From assembly GCA_028673005.1 (NCBI GenBank), contig CM054117.1:30166561-30230560 (forward strand): a DNA stretch of 64,000 nt. The letters are read 5' to 3'. This DNA comes from Tanypteryx hageni (taxonomy: Eukaryota > Arthropoda > Insecta > Odonata > Petaluridae). A program made the position numbers and the translations under genes. Each line of letters opens with the position of its first letter. Within the stretch, counting starts at the first letter, position 1. This document shows positions 1-13,200 of the stretch, in pieces. The notes under the pieces are model-generated. The model was not told the origin of the DNA and searched no databases. It saw nothing but the letters and a program-made list of their open reading frames with translations.

Positions 1-250
1 AAACTCACTGGCAGGGTCATATTGCTAGAAGAAATTATCAGCGTTGGACATCTAGTGTCATAGAATGGATCCCAAGAAACATTAAGGGACCAAAAAGAAG
101 ACCGAAAGACAGATGGGAGTGAGTTTGTGAAGTTCTTAGGGCCAACTTGGAGGAGGGAGGCTGCTGATAGGGAAAACTGAAAGAGTAGGGGAGGACTTCA
201 TCCATCAATGGATTGAAAAAGGCAGATGATGATATAGCTGCTTGTAGTAT
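1..250 (+). pseudogene. LINE 3'-end fragment
   Basis: Plus strand translates to WIPRNIKGPKRRPKDRWE before a stop, resembling the C-terminal G/R-RPKxRW motif common after the reverse transcriptase of non-LTR retrotransposons. The left edge is cut by the window. Decayed, with stops soon after. Confidence 0.45.
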
Positions 251-1504
251 ATGTATTTTTTCCAGTTTTAACTTGAACTGATTAGTACAAGCTCTCAATC
301 ATATTTTCTCATGACTTGTCCAATATATGTATTTGCAAATCTGTGCACCAATAAAATTATTATTATCCTCAGTGTTAATACATAATTTTTTGATAAAAAT
401 GCACTACTCATATAGATATATTGTAAAAGTTTAGGAATCATTTATATGAGTTTAGAAAATCCAAAGGGCCGGGTGGGTATCATGCAGCTTTATATTTACA
501 TTGATTAAATATGGAGGTTAGCATCTATACAGTACTATAAAAATCTGACTTTATCCATAAGTATACCATATTAATTATTATATCCTAACTAAAGTCGCAC
601 TTTGAAAAGATGCTCATTTTTCAGTGGGGAAAGTGACTAATGCCACATCCTTTTCATAGCTTAGATTTAAATATTTTAATGGTAATATATATTGATATTT
701 TCAATATATTTATTACTAGTAAATGTTGTTTATATTACTTATTTATTACAAATTAGAGATATTTACGTACAAATTTTTATAAAATTTTAATTTTTTATAA
801 GAACTCATTTCCAATAAAAAAACTCAAAATATGTCTATAAAAAAATGTTAATTTTTATCAAAACCTTGTAAACTTTTCTGTTGAGCATACATAAGCATTA
901 GGATTAGTACAATCAACTTTTTAAATTCTGTTAAAGAACGGATTGACTCTCCACCAGCTGCAAGTTAATGAAAAGTTTGCACCCAGTTAAGGAATTAATA
1001 ATTCTGAAAGGACCAGTGATTGCAATTTCTCTGTTAATCACCGACTTGAAAAAAATTATCGAATTCCATTCAGAAAACCATTAAAATTACCAGTGACTTA
1101 ATAATTATTCAACCTAATCTCTTCCAAACATGTTACTTCAGAAAACATTTTTGCTCAATTTAAGTTGGTACAGCTACTTGAGGTTTTTTTGTAAATCAAG
1201 AAAATTAAAAATTCTACAAAACATACAGCATTCATGAATAAAACAAACGATGTCTTTGTTGGTTTAAATTACATCTCAGAAATGTTTTATCCAAATGAAG
1301 GCCAGCAAGAAAAATAATAATCAATCATTCTTTGCTAATATTAAACATGCTATTATATACAACCAGCACAAATTGAAGAATAATGATAAATTATTCCTCT
1401 AAATACAATTCATGGCAGTGAAGTATAAAGAAATTCAAATACAGCATAATAAAAAATAAATATTCAAAAATTATTTATATACCAACGATGACTTATACTA
1501 GCCT
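251..1504. other. AT-rich DNA downstream of DNA2
   Basis: No gene, repeat or RNA recognised. May hold the DNA2 3' UTR near 1504. Confidence 0.4.
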
Positions 1505-1717
1505 TCATTTATTTAATGACTTAAATATTTTGTGCCAATTGAATCCATTCTTGCCATCACAAATACTGACTACATTCTCCTCAGGGAAAGCATTAATGAA
1601 ATTGTTCAGAACTTTATAGGTTTTCAATTTCTCCCCATTTCCAATGCAAATTAATTTATATTTTGCTCTAGTTATAGCAACAGTCAGCCGATGCTTGTCA
1701 CTCAATATTTCTAGGTC
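1505..1717 (-). CDS. DNA2: DNA2 exon 18 (motif VI, stop codon)
   Basis: Residues 1363-1432 and stop TGA at 1507-1505. [19 protein letters not shown] is helicase motif VI with the arginine finger (R1379), matching RRLNVAITRAKHKLILLG. The intron before it is about 8 kb and filled with transposons. Confidence 0.95.
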   Translation of the reverse strand, partial: DLEILSDKHRLTVAITRAKYKLICIGNGEKLKTYKVLNNFINAFPEENVVSICDGKNGFNWHKIFKSLNK

Positions 1718-4700
1718 CTGAAAAGAAGAATATCATATTTTCAATTCAACAATATAACATCCTATGGTATGAACAACATAATAAAAATATTTTACAAAGC
1801 TTAACTAATAATTTAATTCTAATGAAAAAGTATTTTGAGGCATTTTCTTGCAAAATATTTTTAGCTACAATTAATGAAAATTCATTATTTAAAATTTTGG
1901 GCATAATCTGTATTGTTTGTGAGAGATTTCACTCCAATTATAGATTTTATTAATGTTTCTCCTCAGAATGCAGTTTGATTGTCTGTCAAGTTGTAAAAGT
2001 TTTGGTGTATTTAAACCTGATATTAACACATATCATATTAATGCAAAAGGAAGACAAGGTTTTTTCTGAAAATTTCAGCAAAAAAATTAAACTCGACTAC
2101 AAAAGTTTTTAACGCTGCACTGAACAACCCTATCCTGATTCTATGTCCATGAAAATGCATTTATTTTTACATTACATTTATTCATAAAATACATTTATTC
2201 ATATTCTTGAAATTAACAATGTGCAAACGAGTGGCTTTCCCTCTGGTGGGACTGTTGACAAACCTATGTCAGAACTTGTAATTGGCTGGGTAGGAAATTT
2301 GATAAATAGTCTTGAAAATGGTTACATTAAGCTTGCTGGCATTTTACATGTCTTGTTACAATTTAAACATATTTGTCACTTTTCGATTGGTGCATTAGCA
2401 ACAGACGACAGATACACCTGCAGTTTGAAATATAAAAACTCTATGCGAGCACACAACTGGTACAAACTTAACTAAGCTTTACCAGGAAGTGAGGAAAAAT
2501 TATTATTTTTAGCAGTTTTAAATAAGTTACCCTGAATCTTAGGACAAATGACAGATCGTCTAGATAGGAAAGGCACCTCTGTAAAAGGAATTGTATAACA
2601 ATGTATGAGACGAAGTTTTGATAGAAATTTTAAGCTAATGGTGGTGCATTATGCTGAAGGAACTCAAAATTGTAAGGCCGGGAGGAAATATAATGTGATG
2701 GAGGCAAATGTGTGAAGGTTGAAGCAAGCAAAACAGAAACTTGAAGGTGCTAACCTAACAGGAAAACCCAAACAGGGTCGATTTCATGAATTAGAAGAAG
2801 AAACTGTAAAATTTGTGCGTGCTCAAAGAATGGATGGAAAACCAGTGTTGTGGGAAATAATTAAACTGAAAGCTCACGATCACTCAACATCAAGAACAGC
2901 AAGAATTCAAGGCTAGTAATGGTTGGTGTGTACAGATGATGCACCATAATGGTTTTTGCCTGCGATGAAGAACTTCTCTTTGCCAACGTTTATCTCAGGG
3001 GTGGCCAACCTAGGCAAGAGCAAGAGCCACAATACTGTAATGGACATCACTGAAGAATCGCAGTAAAATGGTATTAGTCAATAAAATATAATTTTACATA
3101 TACATGTATATAATTCTGCATACAGTAATACCTCTATATACGAAGTAGATGTGTTCCTAAAACTTCGTTCGTATACTGCAACTTTGTATATCAAATAACA
3201 TTACTACAATGGGGTGCATTCCCAATCTTAATAACATCACATCTTATAGCATAAACCTTTTATTGATCACTAATCACATTTTAAAAAGATTGTAAATTAA
3301 AAATTATTATTTATTATATATAAATTGGAATCACGAGAACTTACACAAATAGACATAAAAACTGTACATGAATACTTACAGCACTGCACCTCTTTCCCAC
3401 AGAAACTTACCAGTTCTTGATAAAAATGTTAGTATATTATTAATGCCAATGTTAGTTATATTGCTGATGGCAAATGTAAAATATAAGTCCAACTGAAAAA
3501 TTCGTTATAACGAATCTTCGTATATTAACTATTAGTATATTGAGGTATTACTCCATTACATACAGTCAAAGAGAATAATAAAAACAAAACCTAGTTACTA
3601 AAAACAATACAGTAGGGTCTCAAAGTACATGACCTCATAGTACGCGACCCCGCTCATACGCGACTAAAACCCTGAATTTTTTTGTGAATTTTACCGCAAT
3701 CATGGGCCCAAGGAGGAAAATTAGTGGTGGCACTAGTGGTCTTGAAAATGAGAAGAAGAAAGCTCATACTGTGAGAACTTTTGAAGAAAAAGTCAAGATT
3801 TTGGACTTTGAAGTTGCGCAGTGGTTCAACATGAACGAATCTTCCATGAGTTCTATTAAAATTCATGAAAGGGAAATATGCAAAGCAGTGGAAGAAAGTG
3901 CACCAGCATACATGGTTTATAGGAGATAGCGTACTATATGTACAATATGTACCATATCTGCCTGAATATAAGCTGATCTTTTTTGTCAAAATCTATCATG
4001 AAAAAATCACCCCTCAGTTTAAATCCGAGGCCGAGAAAAAATTTGGGGTTAGGTTAAGTCTCATAGTCACCCATAGATGGCAGTTTCTCATTGCCATCGT
4101 GTTCAAATTATAGTACTATATTTTTTGTAAAGTAAACATTTGACCTAAGATGAATATTAATGAATAAATAGTAAAGCTACAATTCTGAATTTAGCAGTTA
4201 CCGTTGTTACCTGTTCTTTTGTTTCTAAATGCTATTGGATATTTTCTTTCATTTCTCAAAGCTAAGCATATGTATCATTAAAAATAATTTTTAATTTGTA
4301 TTATTTTTCATTAGCCATTAAAAGAAGTTCCAATTAGTTTTGCCTGGCTATTGTAGTTATTGCTATAGCCATTGTAATGTTTGTATGCATGTTAAAACCT
4401 CATTCATGGAAACTATTAAAATTATGTACATTGATTACGCAGATGATTACACAAAATGCAATGACAGTTTGGATGCTCAACTGTTTGAGTTTCGGTAAAA
4501 CTTTACATGGAATGTGTATAATTATAAAAATGCAATTTCTTAAGGCAATGTAAATGCTAATTTCATTGGAAATAGGCTTGGATTAAAAGTTATCTTGGCA
4601 AGGTCATTATTGCTTTATTTGAGATTTTGTGAAAATGAAGATAAATGAAATTATCATCACTGAATGTGGAACATTATTCAAAAATTCAAAATTATTAATT

Positions 4701-7131
4701 GAAGTAATATTTCAAAATGTCAATAACTAAACCATTTTCCAGTCTTTTCTTCAATCTCGAATAATGTATTCTAGGCCGTCCATGCATGCCCGGCACACTT
4801 CAGCACAAAATCTACAAAATTTACATTTTTGCCAAAAAATGATGGAAATTTTTGTGGGACCGGCTTAAATCCTGGGTCGACTTCTATTCAGGCAAATATG
4901 GTATACGTACAATAGTTCTCTATAGGGGAACCCCAACTTATGCGAATTTGCACTTACGTGGGGGTACCAGGAACCTAACCCTACATACTCTGCGACCCTA
5001 CTGTACTGTTAAAGAAGTAAATAAATAAGCATTCCTTGAAAATATATATAGTTTACAATGAGGTTCTGCCTAGAACTTACCTAAAATTACTTGCCACAAT
5101 TGTGGAAACAGGACCCTAATATTAAATATTATTATATTGATTTGTATATCTGTATTCTTAACATTATTTTTACATCCATACTTTCTCTTCATCCTACTTA
5201 CATTAAAATCAAAGTAATGAGAGAGTCACAATTTCTGCACTCGTGAGCCACATAGAACCTGCAGGCCACCTGTTTGAGACCCCTGCTCTAGAGCATATAC
5301 ATAATAATAGTTACCTTGGCCTAGACCAGTGCTATTCAAACTTTTTTTGCATGTACCCCTCGGGCAATTTTGGTACACCGACATTTTTTCATAAAAAAGA
5401 AATTGTCGCGAAAAAATCGCAACAAAATCATCACACAGAAGTGGGAAAATGTACACTTAATCTGTACAGCTACCAAATAGTTTATTTAAGCAATTTAATG
5501 AAGTGAAAAGTCAAGTAGATAAGGGATTGTGATACATGAGGTAACTAAGATAATACCAAGATTTTGCTGATACCATTCTAGATATTGGTACCACACTTCG
5601 AATACCAGTGTTATAGACCAGAGGTTTTCAACCATGGGTACATTTACTCCTGGGGATGTGTCTAAGATTTTGGAAGGGCATGCGAAAGTGTTAAAGATTA
5701 TAATTTTTCTACTTACTTTTCTACTTCCTTCATGCATGACTTCAGAATCCAAAGTTGCAATGTTACGACTAAGTATAACATTATAAAAAAGAAAAAAAAA
5801 CTGTGATTTTATTGCTATAACCATGAGTTATTTATCTTAATAAATGTGTTATTCGTTTCATTATAACTTCGAAATGTGCTAGGGGTACGTGACCATTAAA
5901 AAATGCTGTAAAGGGTACGTCAGCAAAAAAGAAGGTTGAAAACTTCTGGTCTAGACCAATGGTGAGCAATCTGCAGCCAACCAAGACAGTGCAGCCCGGG
6001 AAGACAATCTTGCAAAATAGAAATAAATTAAAATAAAACAGGCATATAAAAATGTACTCAAATATAAAATTCAGTTTCATTTTGCTGGTGGCCTGCAAAG
6101 GGTTTTGAGCTATTAAAATTGGCTCTGTCAAAAATGGCCGTTTACCAATGGTCTAGACCAGGGGTCGGCAAACTGCGGCTCGCGAGCCACATGCGGCTCT
6201 TTGGGTGCGCACATGGGGCTCTGATGTACAATTGAAAATAAAACTATCATAGTCTCATTTGTAAAATTTTTAAAGGATTTTATTCACATAATGGTGATTT
6301 CATTTGTTTTATAGGTCTCGCAAAACTTCGTGGCACTAAGATGCGCGAAGCGTGACGTTAGGGAGGAGAAAGCAAGCGTGGAGGGGGTAAACAGAGGGAG
6401 TGGAGGGGATGGTTGAGCACATGGTAGGCAGGGCAGCCAAACAAAGTGACTAATAAGTGAGCGCACGGGCGCCCTCTACTGGGCAAGGCAACGTTGGCAA
6501 TGGCGAAATGTGAAAGCGGGGAATCTAGGGGAGGCACGTGTAGTTGTTTTTTGTGTAGTTTGTGTAGTTGGGCGAACGTGGAGTCCGTGTCGCTTTGCTG
6601 TTTCTGCAACTTAGTATTCTCTTTTGGCTGGGTGCATCCAGAAACTGCATTAATCTTCTCATCCAAGTTTACTACAAGTTACAAGGTATTGTTGATAAAG
6701 GCAACCTGGCAATTATTATTATTATAAAGGCAATTATTTCATATATATATATATTCATTCATCATTCATTCGTGTTCTGTCTTGCGACAGGTCCTACCAA
6801 TTAATTAATTAATTGGTTTTGACTAGGGAATATACATACACGGTGTGGTGGTTTCCCGTTGCCTTCCACACCGGACTCACACACAGAAGGGAGGAGGGAA
6901 ACCCGGTGCCGGCATTTGCCTGCTCTTACGAAGAACACCAGGGGGGCCAACGGCTTAACGTCCCTTCCGAAGGACGGAACAGCTGAATTTGCGCGGTCTC
7001 CTCAAACCACGCAAACAGGGGGCCGGGTGACCTTGAGAAAAAATCCTACTCGCGCAGGATTCGTACCCGATGACTTTTTCAAGCATCGGGCGAGTAGCAG
7101 CCAGCATCCTAACCACTACACCACCGGCACC

Positions 7132-7229
<98 letters not shown>

Positions 7230-10200
7230 GGTTTTATTATATTTAGATACGTTGACGGTGGATATTTACCGCGGCGTGTTTTATTTCACGTGCAACTGTT
7301 ACAATAAAACGTGTTACTGGTGAGATTTATTTTTATTATATTTTCGAATTATTGTAATTTATTATTTTCAATAATCACTTAGTTCTTTTTATTTTCTTTT
7401 TATATAATGTATTTATATAACGTGTTAAATAAAATATATTGTTTAGGGTGCTTATCAACATGGCTACGAAGAAAAAACTAAGACAAACAATAGATGAGCA
7501 TTGTGACTTTTAAACTGAATGGACTGAATCTTTCGCGTTTATCTCGAACTCAGATGGCCTTCCAACCTGTCTTATTTGCCAAGAAAAACTGGCGCACAAC
7601 AAAAAGTCAAATTTGGAGAGACACTTCACGACAAAACATGCAACATTTGCCAGATAGGAGTTGAAGAACTTCAGAAAAATGTTGAAAAATCAAGTTCTGT
7701 ATTTAATTATTGGATACAGTCTGCCAATAATGTTAATATTGCAAGCTTCGTAGTGAGTCAGGAGATTGCTAAGAGAGGAAAACCATTCATAGATGGTGAA
7801 TAAATAAAATGTAAAATGTTGTTTTGTTAATGCATCTGAAGAACTTTTTCGGGATTTCAAAAACAAAGCAGAGATTTTAAATAACATTAAAAACATACCG
7901 TTATCTGCCAAAACAGTAGCAGATAGGACAGCTAAAGTGTCCTCAAATGTGACCAACTAACAAGTCGAAGACGTTAAATTAGCTTCAGCTTTATCAATTG
8001 CGGTAGATGAGTCTTGCGACATCAAGGACACAGCCCAAGTTTCCCTTTTTGTGCGCCATATATCATCTGAGGGTCCGAGAGAAGAACTTCTGGGATTATT
8101 GCCACTCAAGGGCCATACGCGTGGAGAGGACATAGAAAATGCCGTCCTTGAATGCATGGAAAAAAATCATATCCCACTCAATAATATTGTGTCAATTGCA
8201 ACCGATGATACGAAAAGTATGACGGGAGCGAAAAAGGGTTTTGTATCAATTTTAAAAGGAAAAATTAATCATGAAGTGATTACTTTCCATTGCATACTCC
8301 ACCAGGAAGCACTTTGTGCACAAACATTTCCAGAAGAAATTGGTAAAATTATGGAATTGGTAATTAAGATTATTAATACCATCATAGCAAGGGGACTTAA
8401 CCATCGGCAATTTAAAGAGTTGCTAAGTGAATTGGAGTGCGAGTATACAGATCTTCTCCAGTACAACAGGGTTTGATGGCTTTCCAGAGGTGACATGTTA
8501 AAGCGTTTTGCATCTTGCATAAATAAAATCAAACTATTCCTCGACAGCAAGAGTGTTCAATATCCAGAACTAACAGAAGATCAGTGGTTGCAAAAATTGT
8601 ACTTTATGGTGGACGTTACATCACAACTGAATCAGCTCAATCGTAAATTACAAGGCAAAGGAAATACTGCTATTTCAATGCTAGAAGAAGTTATTTCGTT
8701 TGAAAAGAAATTGATTCTGTTCGCTGAAGATTTAGAGAGGGGAAATTTAGTTCATTTCCCAAACTTGTCTCAACATCGCCGAGAAAACAATGCCCTCATT
8801 AACAAAGATTATTTCATGACAGAAGTTTTAAACATTAGAAAATCTTTTCTTCAAAGGTTTCAGGAATTTAGAAATGATAAAGCAACTCTAGCTTTTATTA
8901 CAAATCCTTTTAATGCCAATGTGAAGGAATTAAATTTTTCTCCGTTTGATATTGACACGGCTAATTTTGAAATACAATTGCTGGACTTGACAAGCAAAGA
9001 CTTATGGAGCTACAAATTTGTACGTCTTGGTACTGAAATAGAAGAACTGGAAAAAGAAAAATAGTCTGATTTCACAGCACAAGCAGACTGCTATAAAAGA
9101 CCTACAGAAGGATGACTCAATGATTTTCAATACTTGGAATAGTCTTCCGGAAATCCGGACTCATATCGTGAGTTGAAAAAATTTGCATTTGGTGTTCTCA
9201 GTATCTTCGGGTCTACATATTTATGAGTGCAATTGTTTTCTAACATGAATTTCATTAAATGTAAATTGAAATTACTGATGCCAACTTGGAATTGTGCCTT
9301 AAATTAAAAACGACTAGTTACAAACCGGACATACAGAAACTTTCTAAGGAAATGCAAGCTCATTGCTCACACTGATTAAAACCAATGAGAGTAATTTTTT
9401 GTGATTTTTTTGTGATTTTTTTCTTCATTTAATAAAGATATAATTAATATTATAACTTTTTATAATATTACTTTAAATTTTTCTTATTTAAAAAATATAT
9501 TTATGGTTCTCGAATAATTTTGAAATTGTTGTGAGGGACAGGTTGGGCTCTTCCGTCTCAAAAGTTTGCCGACCCCTGGTCTAGACTTTATAATACTACA
9601 TATATAGTTCACTGAAAAAAATATCACCATCATAAATGAGGATTTCTCATAAGCATTATCTAATTACTTATCTAACCTTAGACTTTGACTGTTCTCCTGA
9701 AGCATCTCCACTTCTGGTAAATGAATATAAAATAATTTCTTTATCTCTTCCTTGGAATTGATCAACTGTTCTTACTTCAACACTAAAATCTTTTGATTCA
9801 GCACCGTTACCCACAGCCACATTTTTCAAGACTTTTTGGAGCAAAGCAACTTGATCTTTATATGGAGCTATTACACCAATTTTTCTAGATTCAATTCCTC
9901 CCTAGTAATAAACAAAGAAAAAAGGATTTATAATTATTGACAACAAAATTACCAAATTTACTTGTAAGTTGCCCTTTGTTAAAACAAATTTTGTGTTTAC
10001 AAAATGTAGATGCAACTTGTTTGTGAGGAATAAAATTGGAAGTCTAAATATGAGATAATCATTAAATTTCACTGGGACACTGCTAAATGGCTCTCATCAT
10101 TTAATAGCCAGTATAACACATAAAAAAATTTGCATAATCATCGCGACAAATAAATAAAGAAAAAATATTATTATCATTGATGACGGAATTATTAATATTT

Positions 10201-13200
10201 TTAGTTTGCTGGTGACCGCCATGAGAACATTAGGAGCACACAAAAAAGATGCATCTGTCTGTCTGATGTATCACCTTATTTTAGTCTCATATACTGATAA
10301 TTCTATCAAAAGAGACATTTCATTGGTGGTGCTTTTTATTTGGGAGTTATGTTTATTTTTCTCTGTAGTTTCTTTATTTATTAAAATGTTTACAGGGGAA
10401 GATGGTCACATTCAAACTGCATGTATTGGCATTCTGACTGCATGCCAGGCATAAAGTTAAAAGATAAAACAAATGATATTATATACGTGACAAAGTTCCA
10501 TATTAACCCTCTAGCCGCTCATCTCACATTTTCCACAGGCAATGTGTTTGGGTGAAATACTGCACATTCCACAATTTTTGTCTCATTCGGCTAAAATGTC
10601 CTTTGTATCTCACAGCATGAATATATTGTTGATCGGCTCCAGATAATTCACCAATACTTTATCATTATAAATAAAAACTAGTAGTTGCCCGTCGATAAAT
10701 CGACTGGTTGGTTAGATTAAATATTGTCTTGTTAGTAAGCCTTCTGTCACATTACCAAGAAGCTCAGCGACTGCATGGTTTATTTCCTTCTACTAATGTC
10801 CGCTAGGAGCACCACCTTAACATCAACCACTACATCAAAAAACCTCAATATCTCACCAACGGTATGACCGATTTCAATTTATAATTTTCCTGCAAATCTG
10901 CAGGTTGAGACGTTAAATTTGATGCATGACACATTAAGGTGGCTGTTACCTTCACTTTTAAAAATCTCATTTTTTATGCTATTAATATATTTATTCACAG
11001 TCAGTGGTACTTATTAGTGACATTTAATTTGCCAGAATTATTTAATTATAATCTCAATCTTTTATTCACATTCCTTGTCTCACTACATTTTTGAGATTGC
11101 CTTGTAAAAACACGGTGTGGGTAATATTTAAATACATTTTTCCTAGTTTCAGTCTTGAAAAACAAGGATGTGGCTTACAGGCAGGGACATCTTATATGCA
11201 AGTAAATGTGGAAATTATTTCTAATCTATAAGAAAATAATTAAAATTAGAGACATTTCTTGTTTTACACAGCGAGTGTATTCCTGAAAACTGCCATAAAA
11301 GACAAAAAAGCATAAAGCAAATGTTAAGCAAAACGGAATTCCACATACAGTAGAGTCCTGATTATCTGAGGTTCCATATTATTCGAGGTGCAACAGAAAA
11401 AAGTAGCAAAGTGTCATTTTGAAAATTTGCAATTGAAAAGTGTCATATTTGACACAATTGGCAACATATAGACCTACATTTTGAATGTAGATAGGTATCA
11501 GGAAAATATGTGATGGTTTTGTTGATGATATATCATACGAAAGTCATCACATATTTTCCCGATATGGACGACATTCCGTATTATCCAAGTTTCTTATTAT
11601 CCAAGGTTGGTGCACTCCCATTGACCTTGGATAATCGAGACTCTACTATATCTAATGTGTCATCATTGGGTAATATTTTTGTAATTAATGCAAATAACTC
11701 AAGAATGGTCAGTTTATTTTTTAGAAAGCTTACACCAGTTATCAGCAGAATTGTCTCTGGCAAGAACATTAGTTCTATTCCAGAAGCATTTATTTTCACT
11801 ATTTGATTAAGTTAGGAATGACCATAGGGTAGTTTTTGTTTGCTGTTTAAAATTAGTAAGAATTTAGACGAACTATGGACCTAAATGTATGATTAAAGAA
11901 AGGGGTGAAAACTTGAATCAAAACTGAATTGGCAAAGATATATTTTAAATCTGAAAAAAGAACTTTTTAGGTCTTAAGCAATTGCAAATTTTCAGTTTTT
12001 GTGGCAATTTCATGCATTACTTTTAACATCCCAATGGCTACTCTGCTAATTTTAATGTTTATATTTTTTTATGTTCGCAATGGCAGAATACCTGCTTATC
12101 TATAGTTAGCATACCTGAGATCAATACCATATTTACAATCATTTATAATATTTTATTTACATATAATTATGAGTAATTTTAATATCTTTAGCTCAAAAAC
12201 TAATATAAAGACAATTAATACCTACCAATACAAAAGCTTTGACAATGTAAAATATGAGAGCTGCTTCACTGACATTCAAGTAATTAGACTTATTTTCTTT
12301 TAATTTGTAATTAAAATTTTTCATTTCCAATGACTTGGAAAAAAATTCTCCATTGAGCAAATCAAAAGTATTTCCTGTATCTAGGAACATAGCTGAATAA
12401 TTAATTTTATCTGAAATGATAGTCTGAAGCCATTTATCCTCATTATACTGGGCTACAAGATCCTGAAAATGTAATGAAAACAAATTAAGCACAAAACTAT
12501 TGTTTCATCTACAGACTAATAAATTAACTCAATTAAGCCATACAGGTTTTAAATTTCAGAAGTTTTATATGAATCAATGTTTCCATTATGAGTGCATAAG
12601 GAAATTTTTCTTATATTTATGACTATAAGTTATACATACAGGCAAACCTCCCTTAATGAAGTTACACTTAGTGGTATTTTCCTGTAACACTCTTGGCAAC
12701 GTACAAGATCACCATGGAGTAATGGTATTCAACTTTTTTTGTCGGCATACTCCTTTAAACATTTTTGAAGAAAATTGTACCCCATGTTATGAGTTCCTCT
12801 TTCCCAACAGTTCACCATTTCCCTTTATCCAAACTTTGTAATCAATCCATCGTAACTGCATTAATTACTGCAGAATTCTCCTCTTCATTCTTTCTCACCC
12901 CTTCCCACATTGTCTCTTCCTAACCACAATCAATTATCTGTTTTTCTACCTAGCATCCGCCATTTCTGTGCTCTGTATTTAAATACAATACTTTGGCTTT
13001 ATCATGAATAAAGAGGAATTTCTACTCAAATTTATTCAAGCCAGTAAATTTAACCAAAAGAAACTGATGAAAAGGAAAATTACTTCAAGGTAGTTGAGGA
13101 GTAGACAGGAGATGGTGATGCCGGTTGTCGAGCAGGAAAGTACTGTGGGCAAACATGAACCCTCTGTTTTAATATATTTGCATACCCCTTGGAAAGACCT

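Larger units (their letters stand above)
2995..5285. mobile_element. hAT-like element with nested insertions
   Basis: Left end CAGGGGTGGCCAACC and right end TTTGAGACCCCTG have hAT-type CAGGGGT termini, and both contain GAGCCAC/GTGGCTC further in. The flanking octamers (GTTTATCT, CTCTAGAG) do not match, so the two ends may belong to different copies. The interior holds a TA-flanked MITE (3123-3553) and a Tigger element with its own insertion. Confidence 0.45.
6159..9578 (+). mobile_element. SPIN/Charlie-like hAT DNA transposon, near full length
   Basis: Perfect 16-bp terminal inverted repeats CAGGGGTCGGCAAACT and perfect 8-bp target duplication GTCTAGAC (6151-6158, 9579-9586). The GCGGCTCGCGAGCCAC subterminal block recalls SPIN elements. 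It carries a transposase pseudogene (7460-9375) and has been invaded by a tRNA-SINE (about 6840-7133) and a TA microsatellite. 3420 bp with insertions, about 3 kb without. Confidence 0.92.

Noticed and set aside
2221..2475. 84-codon plus-strand frame in DNA2 intron 17
   Set aside because: No recognisable family or neighbouring gene signals; probably element debris or chance.
2987..5293. Target duplication for the outer hAT-like element
   Set aside because: Left GTTTATCT and right CTCTAGAG do not match, so I kept the element at lower confidence.
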